A stretch of DNA of 64,000 nt from positions 1,223,726 to 1,287,725 of the forward strand of contig CAWGHN010000004.1 in NCBI GenBank assembly GCA_963822435.1, in the 5' to 3' direction. How positions within the stretch are numbered: position 1 is the first letter of the stretch; every line of letters starts with the position of its first letter. A model generated the notes under the pieces. It made no database searches, was not told the DNA's origin, and saw only the letters and a program-made list of their open reading frames with translations. The position numbers and the translations under genes were made by a program. This DNA is from JAUYQR01 sp963822435 (GTDB lineage: Bacteria > Pseudomonadota > Alphaproteobacteria > Rhodobacterales > Rhodobacteraceae). Below, in pieces: positions 1-8,275 of the stretch.

Positions 1-354
1 CCTCTCAAACCCGCGTCTCTCCCCCCCACTCTCAGGCCCGCCCCTTTCAGTCTCGCCACGCTCGGGCCAACCCCCTCACCCCCGGTGCAGCTTGGGCCAC
101 CCATGCTCCGCGAATTCCCTGTTCAACCCAGATCGGGCCGCCTCCAACCCGAACCCCCAGCCACCGTCTTTGCACGCCACACAGATGCCCCAAACCCTCC
201 GCGCCGCACTCCTGCCTCTGCGCGGCTATGGCTTGACCCCACCTCTTCCAAGGCTCAGCCCGCTGCGTCCCGCCGCGCCCCCTGCCTTGGCTCGACCACC
301 AGGCACCAGGCATCAACGCCCACGCAATGCCACCGCCCAACCGCGCATCCAGAC

Positions 355-393
355 AGCGCAACCAGTCAGCGCAACCAGTCAGCGCAACCAGTC
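355..393. repeat. Three perfect 13-bp tandem repeats
   Basis: The unit AGCGCAACCAGTC occurs three times without change, followed by a partial fourth copy. It lies in non-coding DNA and no function can be assigned. Confidence 0.8.
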
Positions 394-621
394 AGCGCCT
401 CCAGACCATACGTCCCGCCCCACCCCGCCGCCACCCTGCCGCCAAGCACCCAAGCGAAACACCCACGCCCTGCCCACCCTCGATGCAGGTGCAATGTCGC
501 CCATCTCAACCTCTCCCGGTTTCGGCCAGCCGGGACCTTTCGCCCGCAAACGCTCCCGCCGCGTCCCGATCCCTCCACCACCCCCCGAGGCGTGCTCTTT
601 TCAAAAACACTCTCTGGGGGT

Positions 622-644
622 GCGGGGGGCGAGGCGCCCCCCGC
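622..644. terminator. GC-rich hairpin upstream of the hexapeptide gene
   Basis: Perfect 9-bp arms (GCGGGGGGC / GCCCCCCGC) surround a 5-base loop. There is no adjacent T-run, so it may be a terminator of an upstream transcript or simply a dispersed GC palindrome. Confidence 0.35.
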
Positions 645-713
645 CAACGCCTTCCCCCAACACCCCCTCCGGGCCCCGCGAACCCCGCCTCTCCCGCGCC
701 AAAAGGTAAATGA

Positions 714-1391
714 ATGCTGAAAGCCGACCCTCAACCCATTGAAATGCCTTACGCGGCAACCCTGTCCCACGGTGGGACACGCCTCTCGCCCGACGGGCCG
801 ACGATCCACTCCACGGCCCAGGTTGTGTCCTCTCATCTCGCCCCCTGGACCGAGGTGGGCGAGGGGTCGCGCGTCCTCAACTCCACTTTCGAAGCCTATG
901 CCTACTGCGACCGTTTTGCCGATATCGCCAACACCACGGTGGGCCGCTTTTCCAACATCGCGGCGATGACGCGGATCGGACCAACCGACCACCCCTTCAC
1001 CCACGCAGCCCAGCACCACTTCCTCTACCGCTCGTCCAATTACTGGCCCGACACGCCGGACGATGCCGATTTCCTCGCCGCCCGCGCCGCCCGCCGCACC
1101 ACCCTCGGCCCCGATTGCTGGATCGGCCACGGCGCGATCATCAAGCCCGATGTCAGCATCGGCACCGGCGCGATCGTCGCCTCTGGCGCAGTCGTGACCA
1201 AGGATGTCGCCCCCTTCATGATCGTCGCCGGCTGCCCCGCCACGCCGCTTCGCGCCCGCTTTTCGCAACCGGTCATCGACCGCCTGCTGGCCCTCGCCTG
1301 GTGGAATTGGGATCACGCGCGCCTGCGTCGGGCCCTTCTCGATTTTCGCAGTCTGAAGGCCGAAGCCTTTCTCGACGTCTACGGCGGCTAG
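714..1391 (+). CDS. Phosphonate-associated hexapeptide-repeat acyltransferase
   Basis: This is a left-handed beta-helix protein of the hexapeptide transferase family that recurs beside C-P lyase genes (the phn threonine-family, TIGR03308 type). Hexapeptide-like turns are visible twice, with the clearest run near residues 135-165 (GHGAIIKPDVSIGTGAIVA), followed by the usual GCPATPLR turn. At 225 residues it has normal length. The start at 714 is preceded by an AAAGG-like site. Its stop overlaps the convergent phnF stop by four bases. It may acetylate a phosphonate or a nucleoside intermediate. The family's exact reaction is not visible from sequence, but membership is clear. Confidence 0.85.
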   Translation: MLKADPQPIEMPYAATLSHGGTRLSPDGPTIHSTAQVVSSHLAPWTEVGEGSRVLNSTFEAYAYCDRFADIANTTVGRFSNIAAMTRIGPTDHPFTHAAQHHFLYRSSNYWPDTPDDADFLAARAARRTTLGPDCWIGHGAIIKPDVSIGTGAIVASGAVVTKDVAPFMIVAGCPATPLRARFSQPVIDRLLALAWWNWDHARLRRALLDFRSLKAEAFLDVYGG

Positions 1392-2089
1392 TCCGGGCTG
1401 ACGGTCAGCGTCACCCGCTCGCCTGCAAACCAGGTCGTGCCATGTTCCACCGGCACCCCTTCCGCATCGACATTGACCGCAACCGACCGCAGCACCGCCG
1501 CCCCCTCGGCCACCTGCAGCGCCATCGCCAGCACCGCCGGCGCGGACTGCGCGGTCAACTGGGTCTCGGCGCGGGTATAATCCGGCAAGCCGCAGGCCCG
1601 CAGCGCGTCCGTGATCGATCCATGCGCCCGGATGGCGGCGGGCAGGTCGGGAAACCTGGCAGCCGGAAACACTGACCGGAACGCAGCCAAAGGGTGGCCA
1701 TCCGCCAGCGACACGCCCGCGACGACATGCACCTGCGATCCTGCCACCAGCCCCAATCCCAGCGCCTCGGCAGCCGTCGCCGGGCGGGTGTCAACGCTTC
1801 GGATCTGGCGTGACGGCGTGCGCCCCTCTGCCGCGATGATCTGGTGAAAGCGCACCCGCCGACCCAGCGGATATACCGTCGGGCGCGCGGTCACAAAGAC
1901 CCCCGCCCCCCGCCGCGAATGCACCAGCCCCTGACCCGCAAGGTCCGCCAGCGCACGCCGCACGGTGTGGCGGTTGACGCCGAACCGCTGTGCCAGAACG
2001 GCCTCGGTCGGCAAGCGCGCCCCGGGGGGATAGGCCCCTCCAGCGATCTCGTCGCGCAACGTGTCAGCGATCTCGGACCAGACTGCCAA
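1388..2089 (-). CDS. phnF: PhnF, GntR/HutC-family phosphonate regulator
   Basis: This is a 233-residue transcription factor with an N-terminal winged helix (residues about 5-70, including RFGVNRHTVRRALADLAGQG) and a C-terminal UTRA ligand-binding domain. It reads divergently from phnG, the standard arrangement for PhnF, which represses C-P lyase genes when inducer is absent. The best start is a TTG at 2087-2089 preceded by an AGGAA ribosome site; no better ATG is in frame. The likely operator is the pair of direct repeats at 2156-2171 in the shared promoter region. Confidence 0.9.
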   Translation of the reverse strand: MAVWSEIADTLRDEIAGGAYPPGARLPTEAVLAQRFGVNRHTVRRALADLAGQGLVHSRRGAGVFVTARPTVYPLGRRVRFHQIIAAEGRTPSRQIRSVDTRPATAAEALGLGLVAGSQVHVVAGVSLADGHPLAAFRSVFPAARFPDLPAAIRAHGSITDALRACGLPDYTRAETQLTAQSAPAVLAMALQVAEGAAVLRSVAVNVDAEGVPVEHGTTWFAGERVTLTVSPD

Positions 2090-2155
2090 GGGAGGTTCCT
2101 GTCACCAAAAATTCACAACTCTCCGATTGCCGCAGGGGGGCACGGTCGGTAGTAT

Positions 2156-2171
2156 TTGTCTAGTTGTATAG
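2156..2171 (+). promoter_or_regulatory. Candidate PhnF operator (8-bp direct repeats)
   Basis: Two adjacent near-identical octamers, TTGTCTAG and TTGTATAG, lie between divergent phnF and phnG. HutC/PhnF-type regulators bind TTGTATA/TCTAG-like half sites, so this is the natural candidate for autoregulation and phn operon control. Binding is inferred. Confidence 0.5.
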
Positions 2172-2206
2172 GCCGGCAGGCACCTTCGCAAGTTGTTGAG
2201 GATCAG

Positions 2207-2650
2207 ATGACCCAGCCCCTGACCAAAGACCGCCAGACCTGGATGTCGGTGCTGGCCAAAGCCAATCCCGGGCGACTGGCGCAATTGCTTCCCGCCCTGC
2301 CCGATCACCGCTTCCTGCGCGCGCCAGAGGTAGGGGCCGTCATGGTCCGGGGCCGTATCGGTGGCACGGGCGAGGCGTTCAACCTTGGCGAAATGACGGT
2401 CACGCGCGCCTCGGTGCAATTGTCCACCGGCCCGGTTGGTCACGCCTGGGTGCAGGGTCGCGACAAGGCACACGCGACGCGCGCGGCCATTGTCGACGCT
2501 TTGATGCAGACCGACGCCGCCCCGGAAACCGGAGCGGCAATCGTGGACGTCCTTGCCAAAGAGGCCGCCGTGGTCACAGCCACCCGCGCCGCCCGTGCGG
2601 CGACGACCAAGGTCGATTTCTTCACCCTTGTCCGCGGAGAAGACACATGA
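2207..2650 (+). CDS. phnG: C-P lyase subunit PhnG
   Basis: This 147-residue PhnG is a small subunit of the PhnGHIJ C-P lyase core, in which PhnG, PhnH and PhnI attach methylphosphonate to ATP ribose. The start at 2207 (MTQPLTKDRQTWMSVL) has a GAGG site eight bases upstream and matches family N-termini; an in-frame TTG at 2156 lies inside the predicted operator and is unlikely. Characteristic stretches are GRIGGTGEAFNLGEMTVTR and GHAWVQGRDKAHA. Its stop overlaps the phnH start (ATGA), so the two are translationally coupled. Confidence 0.95.
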   Translation: MTQPLTKDRQTWMSVLAKANPGRLAQLLPALPDHRFLRAPEVGAVMVRGRIGGTGEAFNLGEMTVTRASVQLSTGPVGHAWVQGRDKAHATRAAIVDALMQTDAAPETGAAIVDVLAKEAAVVTATRAARAATTKVDFFTLVRGEDT

Positions 2651-3216
2651 CGGCAGCCAGCCTCACAGGCGGTTTCACCGCCGCCCCGCAGCAGTCTGCG
2701 CAAGCCTTCCGCGCCATCCTCGAGGCAATGGCGCGGCCCGGCACCATTCACCTCGTGGCCGGCGCATTGCCGCCTCCGCCGCTGTCAGTCGCGGCCGGTG
2801 TTGCGCTTTTGACGCTGGCCGATGCCACCACGCCGCTGCACCTTGCCGGCACCGCAGACTGCGCCGAGGTGCGCAACTGGATATCGTTTCACATTGGCGC
2901 GCCCCTTGTCGCGGCCGGGGATGCCGATTTTGCCCTTGGCACCTGGGATGCATTGCAGCCCGTGACCCGCTTTCGCATCGGTACGCCCGATTATCCCGAC
3001 CGTTCAGCCACGCTGATCGTCGAGGTGGACCGTCTGGTTGCCCACGGCGCCTGCCTGACCGGACCGGGCGTCGAGATGGTTTCCTGGCTCAGCCTGCCTG
3101 AAACCACCGCCTTCCGCGCGAACCGGGCGCAGTTTCCGCTGGGCTTCGATTGCCTGTTCACCTGCGGCACCCGGCTTGCCGGGCTGCCCCGATCCACCCG
3201 AGTGGAGGCGATCTGA
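2647..3216 (+). CDS. phnH: C-P lyase subunit PhnH
   Basis: PhnH, 189 residues, is the PLP-transferase-fold homolog without cofactor that pairs with PhnG/I/J in the core complex. It has the typical opening (GGFTAAPQQSAQAFRAIL, MARPGTIH) and the C-terminal run of family members (RAQFPLGFDCLFTCG). It overlaps phnG by four bases and shares one base with the phnI start (TGATG). Confidence 0.95.
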   Translation: MTAASLTGGFTAAPQQSAQAFRAILEAMARPGTIHLVAGALPPPPLSVAAGVALLTLADATTPLHLAGTADCAEVRNWISFHIGAPLVAAGDADFALGTWDALQPVTRFRIGTPDYPDRSATLIVEVDRLVAHGACLTGPGVEMVSWLSLPETTAFRANRAQFPLGFDCLFTCGTRLAGLPRSTRVEAI

Positions 3217-4316
3217 TGTATGTCGCAGTCAAGGGTGGCGAACGCGCCATCGACAATGCCCACGCCTGGCTGGCCGAGGAACGCAGGGGCGATCGGGCCG
3301 TGCCCGAACTGTCCGTCGCCCAGATCCGCGAACAGATGCGGTTGGCGGTGAACCGGGTGATGGCGGAAGGCTCGCTTCATGATCCCGATCTTGCGGCCCT
3401 GGCGATCAAGCAGGCGCGCGGTGACCTGATCGAGGCGGTCTTCCTGATCCGCGCCTATCGTACGACCCTGCCCCGCCTCGGCACCTCGAACCCGGTCAAT
3501 ACGGCGACCATGACCCTCGACCGCAGGATTTCGGCGACCTTCAAGGATCTACCCGGCGGGCAGGTGCTTGGCCCGACCTTCGACTACACGCACCGTCTGC
3601 TCGATTTCGCGCTGATGGCTGAAGGCGAACCGCCTCGATCCGCTCTGCCGGACGAGGCGGTGTCACATGCGAGCCCACATCAGCCGGTTCCGCATGTAAC
3701 CGGCTTTCTGAACCATGACGGGCTGATCGAAGACGCAGCCGCCACCGACGCCACCCCGACCGACCTGACGCGCACACCGCTTGAACTGCCCGCGTCGCGC
3801 GCCTTGCGGCTGCAGGCCCTGACGCGCGGCGACGAAGGCTTCGTTCTGTCGATGGCCTATTCCACCCAGCGCGGCTACGGTCGCACCCACGCTTTCGTTG
3901 GCGAACTGCGTATCGGTCGCGTCGCGGTCGAGGTCGACATCCCCGAGCTTGGCTTCGCCGTCGAGATCGGCGAGGTCGAGGTGACCGAATGTGAAACCGT
4001 CAACCAGTTCAAAGGCTCACGGACCGAACCGCCGCAGTTCACCCGCGGCTACGGTCTGGTGTTCGGCCAGACCGAACGCAAGGCCATCGCGATGAGCCTT
4101 GTGGACCGCAGCCTGCGCTGGAACGAGTTGGGCGAAGACAACACCGGGGCCCCTGCGCAAGACGAGGAGTTCGTTCTCTATCACTGCGACAACATTCAGG
4201 CGACCGGGTTTCTGGAACATATCAAACTGCCCCACTACGTTGATTTTCAAGCGGAACTCGAACTTGTCCGGCGTCTGCGGCGTGAGGCGCAGACGACGCA
4301 GGAGGCCGCGGAATGA
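3216..4316 (+). CDS. phnI: C-P lyase subunit PhnI
   Basis: PhnI, 366 residues, is the nucleosidase subunit that displaces adenine from ATP to form ribose methylphosphonate triphosphate together with PhnG, PhnH and PhnL. The start at 3216 (MYVAVKGGERAIDNAH) overlaps the phnH stop and matches the family; an earlier in-frame ATG at 3150 lies inside phnH. Length and the C-terminal DEEFVLYHCDNIQATGF region are normal. It is followed by an unusual 273-bp gap before phnJ, although these genes are usually adjacent. Confidence 0.95.
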   Translation: MYVAVKGGERAIDNAHAWLAEERRGDRAVPELSVAQIREQMRLAVNRVMAEGSLHDPDLAALAIKQARGDLIEAVFLIRAYRTTLPRLGTSNPVNTATMTLDRRISATFKDLPGGQVLGPTFDYTHRLLDFALMAEGEPPRSALPDEAVSHASPHQPVPHVTGFLNHDGLIEDAAATDATPTDLTRTPLELPASRALRLQALTRGDEGFVLSMAYSTQRGYGRTHAFVGELRIGRVAVEVDIPELGFAVEIGEVEVTECETVNQFKGSRTEPPQFTRGYGLVFGQTERKAIAMSLVDRSLRWNELGEDNTGAPAQDEEFVLYHCDNIQATGFLEHIKLPHYVDFQAELELVRRLRREAQTTQEAAE

Positions 4317-4318
4317 AC

Positions 4319-4561
4319 TTAGTCTCCACCCCCGTCACCATCCGCGTCCGCAGCGTCTTCGGCATCCCACCTGCCGCGCGGATCGTCGCCGGACCGTCCC
4401 GGCGTGCCGTCGATTTCAACCCAGACGTAGCCACCGCCTTCATCCTGACGCAGCGATGTCCGGCGCCGGTCCTTCAACCGCTAGCGTCGGACGACAAACC
4501 CGGCCACGGCCAGAAAGAACGCCAGCGGGATCAGCACGATCAGCCATTCGTCTGCCGTCAC
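4319..4561 (-). other. Possible antisense small membrane ORF between phnI and phnJ, with internal stop
   Basis: Reading the minus strand from GTG at 4559-4561 gives a 26-residue peptide (TADEWLIVLIPLAFFLAVAG core, ending VVRR). It is strongly hydrophobic and ends at TAG (4481-4483). The same frame then continues open for 53 codons with G/C-rich third positions (for example GGGYVWVEIDGTPGRSGDD) to TAA at 4319. This suggests either a 26-residue single-pass membrane peptide or an 80-residue gene with a nonsense mutation. The plus strand also holds an open frame here (4313-4597), so coding on either strand is uncertain. Confidence 0.3.
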
Positions 4562-4589
4562 ATTGTCTGCCTTTCGTCGGGGGCTTCCC

Positions 4590-5546
4590 ATGTCTGACTA
4601 CAACTTTGCCTACCTCGACGAACAGACCAAACGCATGATCCGCCGCGCGATCCTGAAAGGCATCGCCGTGCCGGGCTATCAGGTGCCCTTCGCCAGCCGC
4701 GAGATGCCGATGCCCTACGGCTGGGGCACCGGCGGCGTGCAGGTGACTGCCGCCTGTCTTGTGCCGGAAGATCGGCTGAAGGTCATCGACCAGGGCGCGG
4801 ACGACACCACCAACGCGGTCAGCATCCGAAAATTCTTCCAGCGCACCGCGGGCGTGGCGGTCACCGAAGCCACGATCGAGGCGACGATCATCCAGACCCG
4901 CCACCGCATCCCCGAAACGCCCCTGACCGAGGGCCAGATCCTCGTCTACCAGGTGCCGATTCCCGAACCCCTGCGCTTTCTGGAACCGCGCGAGACCGAG
5001 ACGCGCAAGATGCACGAGCTGGAGGAATACGGCCTGATGCACGTCAAACTATACGAAGACATCGCCCGCCACGGCCAGATCGCCACCGCCTATGCCTATC
5101 CGGTGAAGGTCGAGGGGCGCTATGTGATGGACCCCTCGCCGATCCCCAAATTCGACAACCCGAAACTGTCGGGCAACCGCGCGATACAGCTGTTTGGCGC
5201 GGGCCGCGAACAGCGCATCTACGCGCTGCCCCCATTCACCACGGTGGTCAGCCTCGATTTCGAGGACCACCCGTTCCACGCCTCCAAGGCCCCGCACGAC
5301 TGCGACCTCTGTGGTGCCAAGCACAGCTATCTGGACGAGGTGATCACCGACGACGCGGGCGGGCGGATGTTCGTCTGTTCCGACACCGACTTTTGCAGCG
5401 GTCGCCGCTCCGCCGGCCACATCGGCCGCCTCGGGGCGGACCCGGCTCACTCCCCGCCCCACCCCTCCCCCACCGATGCGGAGGGAGGCGCCCCTCCCCC
5501 TCGGGTGGAGGGGATGGGAGGCCACCGGCAGGAGGGTTCGGCATGA
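4590..5546 (+). CDS. phnJ: PhnJ, radical-SAM C-P lyase
   Basis: PhnJ cleaves the carbon-phosphorus bond of ribose methylphosphonate phosphate using SAM and a 4Fe-4S cluster, giving the 1,2-cyclic phosphate and methane. The cysteine set is visible near the C-terminus (CDLC, then CSDTDFC about 22 residues on). The start at 4590 (MSDYNFAYLDEQTKRMI) matches the family. The protein is 318 residues, about 40 longer than typical PhnJ. The extra tail after the last cysteine is Pro/Gly/Arg-rich and is encoded by GC-rich near-palindromic DNA (about 5440-5530). The stop overlaps phnK. Confidence 0.95.
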   Translation: MSDYNFAYLDEQTKRMIRRAILKGIAVPGYQVPFASREMPMPYGWGTGGVQVTAACLVPEDRLKVIDQGADDTTNAVSIRKFFQRTAGVAVTEATIEATIIQTRHRIPETPLTEGQILVYQVPIPEPLRFLEPRETETRKMHELEEYGLMHVKLYEDIARHGQIATAYAYPVKVEGRYVMDPSPIPKFDNPKLSGNRAIQLFGAGREQRIYALPPFTTVVSLDFEDHPFHASKAPHDCDLCGAKHSYLDEVITDDAGGRMFVCSDTDFCSGRRSAGHIGRLGADPAHSPPHPSPTDAEGGAPPPRVEGMGGHRQEGSA

Positions 5547-6328
5547 CGCTGATGCAACCCCTGACCACCAGAGACACCCCGCTTCTGCAGGTCGACAGCC
5601 TGACCAAACGCTACGGCTCACGCGTCGGCTGCCTTGATGTTAGTTTTGATCTTTACCCCGGCGAAGTGCTTGGCATCGTTGGTGAAAGCGGTTCGGGCAA
5701 ATCCACGCTGCTATCCTGCCTTGCCGGACATTTGACCCCCGACCTTGGCCGCGTCGCCTATGAGGGCCGCGACACCCTGAGGATGGCCGAAACGGAACGC
5801 CGCCGCCTGTCGCGCACCGACTGGGCCTATGTCCACCAGAACCCGCGCGACGGCCTGCGGATGGGCGTCTCCGCCGGGGGCAATGTCGGAGAGCGACTGA
5901 TGGCTGTCGGCGCCCGCCACTATGGCGACATTCGCGACAAGGCCAGCGATTGGCTTGGCCGCGTCGAGATCGCCGCAGACCGGATCGACGACCGCCCTTC
6001 CGCCTTTTCGGGCGGCATGCAGCAGCGTTTGCAGATCGCCCGCAACCTGGTCACCGGGCCGCGCCTTGTGTTCATGGACGAACCGACCGGCGGGCTTGAT
6101 GTCAGCGTGCAGGCGCGTCTTCTAGACCTTCTGCGCGGGCTGGTGCGTGACCTTGACCTTTCCGTCATCATCGTCACCCACGATCTTGCCGTAGTCCGCC
6201 TCCTGGCGCACCGTCTGATGGTGATGAAGGGGGGCCGGGTCGTGGAACAGGGGCTGACCGACCAGGTGCTGGATGATCCACAGCACGCCTATACCCAGCT
6301 TCTCGTCTCCTCCGTCCTGCAGGTGTAA
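5543..6328 (+). CDS. phnK: PhnK, ABC-type ATPase of the C-P lyase complex
   Basis: PhnK, 261 residues, is the ABC-family ATPase that docks on the PhnGHIJ core. Walker A (GESGSGKST), signature (FSGGMQQRLQIARNL), Walker B (LVFMDEPTGGLD) and the H-loop (IIVTHDLAVV) are present. The start at 5543 overlaps the phnJ stop (ATGA); a longer in-frame extension upstream reads the phnJ tail in another frame and is rejected. Confidence 0.95.
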   Translation: MTLMQPLTTRDTPLLQVDSLTKRYGSRVGCLDVSFDLYPGEVLGIVGESGSGKSTLLSCLAGHLTPDLGRVAYEGRDTLRMAETERRRLSRTDWAYVHQNPRDGLRMGVSAGGNVGERLMAVGARHYGDIRDKASDWLGRVEIAADRIDDRPSAFSGGMQQRLQIARNLVTGPRLVFMDEPTGGLDVSVQARLLDLLRGLVRDLDLSVIIVTHDLAVVRLLAHRLMVMKGGRVVEQGLTDQVLDDPQHAYTQLLVSSVLQV

Positions 6329-6332
6329 GCCG

Positions 6333-7016
6333 ATGATCCACATCCGTGATCTGTCCAAATCCTTTACCCTGCACAATCAGGGCGCGGCGGTGATACCAGT
6401 CATGTCCGGGGCCAGCCTGACCGTGGACCCCGGCGAATGTGTCGGGCTGATCGGCCAGTCGGGTGCCGGGAAATCCACCCTGATGCGCATGGTCTACGGC
6501 AATTACCTTGCCGCAGGCGGCAACCTGATCGTCGGCACGCTTGACGTGGCCACCGCCGCCCCGCGCGAGATTATCGCGCTGCGCCGCGAAACGCTTGGCT
6601 ATGTCAGCCAGTTCCTGCGTGTCGTGCCGCGCGTTCCAACGCTTGACGTAGTCGCCGAGCCGCTCCTTGCGCTTGGCACACCCGCCGAACAGGCGCGCCG
6701 GCACGCGGCTTCCCTGCTGGCCCGTCTCAACATTCCCGAACGGCTCTGGTCCCTGTCGCCCACCACATTCTCGGGTGGCGAACAGCAGCGCGTGAACATC
6801 GCGCGCGGTTTTGCCCACCCCTACCCGGCCCTCCTCCTTGATGAACCGACAGCGAGCCTTGATGCCGCCAACCGCGAGGTGGTGCTGTCGATGATCCAGG
6901 AGGCAAAGGCCCGCGGCGCCGCCATCCTCGGCATCTTCCATGACGAATCCGCCCGCGCCCGCGTCTGCGACCGCCTTGTCGACGTGACCGGCTTTACCCC
7001 AAGGGTGGCGGCATGA
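6333..7016 (+). CDS. phnL: PhnL, ABC-type ATPase for phosphonate activation
   Basis: PhnL, 227 residues, is the second ABC-like ATPase of the pathway. It has Walker A (GQSGAGKST), signature (FSGGEQQRVNIARGF) and Walker B (ALLLDEPTASLD). It starts four bases after phnK and overlaps phnN by four bases. It acts with PhnG, H and I in forming the ribose phosphonate triphosphate. Confidence 0.95.
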   Translation: MIHIRDLSKSFTLHNQGAAVIPVMSGASLTVDPGECVGLIGQSGAGKSTLMRMVYGNYLAAGGNLIVGTLDVATAAPREIIALRRETLGYVSQFLRVVPRVPTLDVVAEPLLALGTPAEQARRHAASLLARLNIPERLWSLSPTTFSGGEQQRVNIARGFAHPYPALLLDEPTASLDAANREVVLSMIQEAKARGAAILGIFHDESARARVCDRLVDVTGFTPRVAA

Positions 7017-7537
7017 TCTTTGCGGTCGTCGGCCCATCGGGCGCAGGCAAGGACACGCTGCTTTCCGGCGCGCTGGCGTCCCGCCCCGACCTGCACCTCG
7101 TCCGCCGCGTCATCACCCGGCCAAGCGAAGCGGGGGGCGAAGATTTCGAGGGCGTGACCGACGCCGAGTTTCAAACGCGCCTCGCCCAAGGCGCTTTCGC
7201 GCTGACGTGGGACGCGCACGGCCTGCGCTACGGCATCCCGCACGACCAGATCACCGGCCCGAATGACGTGGTTTTCAATGGCAGCCGCGCCGCCCTGCCG
7301 CAGGCTGTCCGCGTCTTTCCAAACCTGCGCGTCATCCTCGTCACAGCTCCCGACGCCGTCCTTGCTGCCCGGCTTGCCGCCCGTGGCCGCGAATCCGTCG
7401 GTGACATCGCAGCCCGCCTGTCGCGCGCCGCCTTCACCCTGCCCCACGGAATTGCGGCCACCACGGTCGTCAACGACGCCACACCCGCCGAAGGCATCGC
7501 GCGCCTTCTTGCGGCGCTTCAGCCGGTCAGCGCATGA
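7013..7537 (+). CDS. phnN: PhnN, ribose 1,5-bisphosphate phosphokinase
   Basis: PhnN, 174 residues, phosphorylates ribose 1,5-bisphosphate to PRPP, the last step of the C-P lyase pathway. It has a guanylate-kinase-like P-loop (GPSGAGKDT, residues 8-16), the ITRP segment and the HGLRYGIP motif. It overlaps phnL at the start and the convergent DUF1045 gene by 19 bases at the end. Confidence 0.93.
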   Translation: MIFAVVGPSGAGKDTLLSGALASRPDLHLVRRVITRPSEAGGEDFEGVTDAEFQTRLAQGAFALTWDAHGLRYGIPHDQITGPNDVVFNGSRAALPQAVRVFPNLRVILVTAPDAVLAARLAARGRESVGDIAARLSRAAFTLPHGIAATTVVNDATPAEGIARLLAALQPVSA

Positions 7538-8181
7538 CGATGCAGCAGGTGAAACGCCCCGCCCGAATCCTCACCGAACAGGCACAGATCCTCGATCACG
7601 AAAGGGCGCGGCAGAACGGGCGCGATCCACGCGCCAAGTACAGCCGACACCGCCGAGGCCTCGGCGTCGGGCAAACGGTCGGTCAGGGTCAGATGAAACC
7701 GGAACTCTTCCATCACATGCGGATAGCCCCAGTGATCCAGCAAAACCCGCTGCCGTGCCGAAAGCCGGTCTGGCCGCCTGCGGGCAGTATCGGCCTCCGA
7801 CAGTGGGGCGCGCAACCCGTTGGTGCCTTCGACAACAGCCGCTCCCAGCTCCAGCAGCGCCGCCTCACAGCCCAGCGGCGTCAGCGCCAGAAACCCGTGC
7901 AGATTTTCAACCGCCAGCCCCTCGCAAACGACCGGCGGCAGTTTCGCCGCCAGCGCGGCCACAACCGCGTTGATCGCCACGCCATCGACACCCTCGGCGG
8001 GCCGGAACGGAGCGCGGATCGTGCCGTGAAAACCATACCGTCGCGGCTCGCCCGTGATCTCGGCAGCCGGTCGCGGCAACCCCGGCAGATCGACGCCCCC
8101 CGCCAGCCATTCCCCGGCCCGGTCGGCAAAGCCACCGGCCCGCGGTGCGTAATAGACAGCGTATCGCTTCAAGTTATCCAT
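7519..8181 (-). CDS. DUF1045 phosphonate-operon 2H-type phosphoesterase
   Basis: This 220-residue protein belongs to the DUF1045 (TIGR03223) family tied to C-P lyase clusters. Two H-x-T motifs of the 2H phosphoesterase fold are visible (GFHGTIRAPF near residue 52 and FRFHLTLTDRL near residue 145). No phnP cyclic-phosphate diesterase is seen in this window, so this protein may serve that step. That role is an inference from context. It is divergent from phnM and convergent with phnN. Confidence 0.85.
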   Translation of the reverse strand: MDNLKRYAVYYAPRAGGFADRAGEWLAGGVDLPGLPRPAAEITGEPRRYGFHGTIRAPFRPAEGVDGVAINAVVAALAAKLPPVVCEGLAVENLHGFLALTPLGCEAALLELGAAVVEGTNGLRAPLSEADTARRRPDRLSARQRVLLDHWGYPHVMEEFRFHLTLTDRLPDAEASAVSAVLGAWIAPVLPRPFVIEDLCLFGEDSGGAFHLLHRHALTG

Positions 8182-8203
8182 GCCAGCCCGTTAGCGCGGC
8201 CAT

Positions 8204-8219
8204 GTCACACCGGTGTGAC
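8204..8219. promoter_or_regulatory. Perfect 16-bp palindrome between DUF1045 and phnM
   Basis: GTCACACCGGTGTGAC is a perfect palindrome in the 94-bp region shared by the two divergent genes. CATGTCA also occurs at 8201-8207 and 8225-8231, a 24-bp spaced direct repeat. This may be a regulator site; it does not match the standard Pho box. Confidence 0.45.
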
Positions 8220-8275
8220 GGGCGCATGTCATTTCCACCCCGAACCCGCGCCCCGCGCAAGACAGGACCGCCCCG

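Larger units (their letters stand above)
1..713. other. Intergenic stretch without a supported gene
   Basis: This C-rich, skewed region has several overlapping open frames on both strands, but all are proline/arginine-rich low-complexity translations with no recognisable domain and no convincing ribosome site. I see only a short tandem repeat (355-393) and a GC hairpin (622-644). It precedes the first phosphonate-cluster gene. Confidence 0.6.

Noticed and set aside
85..720. Long plus-strand frames before the first phosphonate gene
   Set aside because: Pro/Arg/Ala low-complexity translation in three frames at once, no domain and no ribosome site; an effect of C-rich DNA.
366..1316. 316-codon minus-strand frame over the hexapeptide gene
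   Set aside because: Antisense shadow of a clear family member; no recognisable domain.
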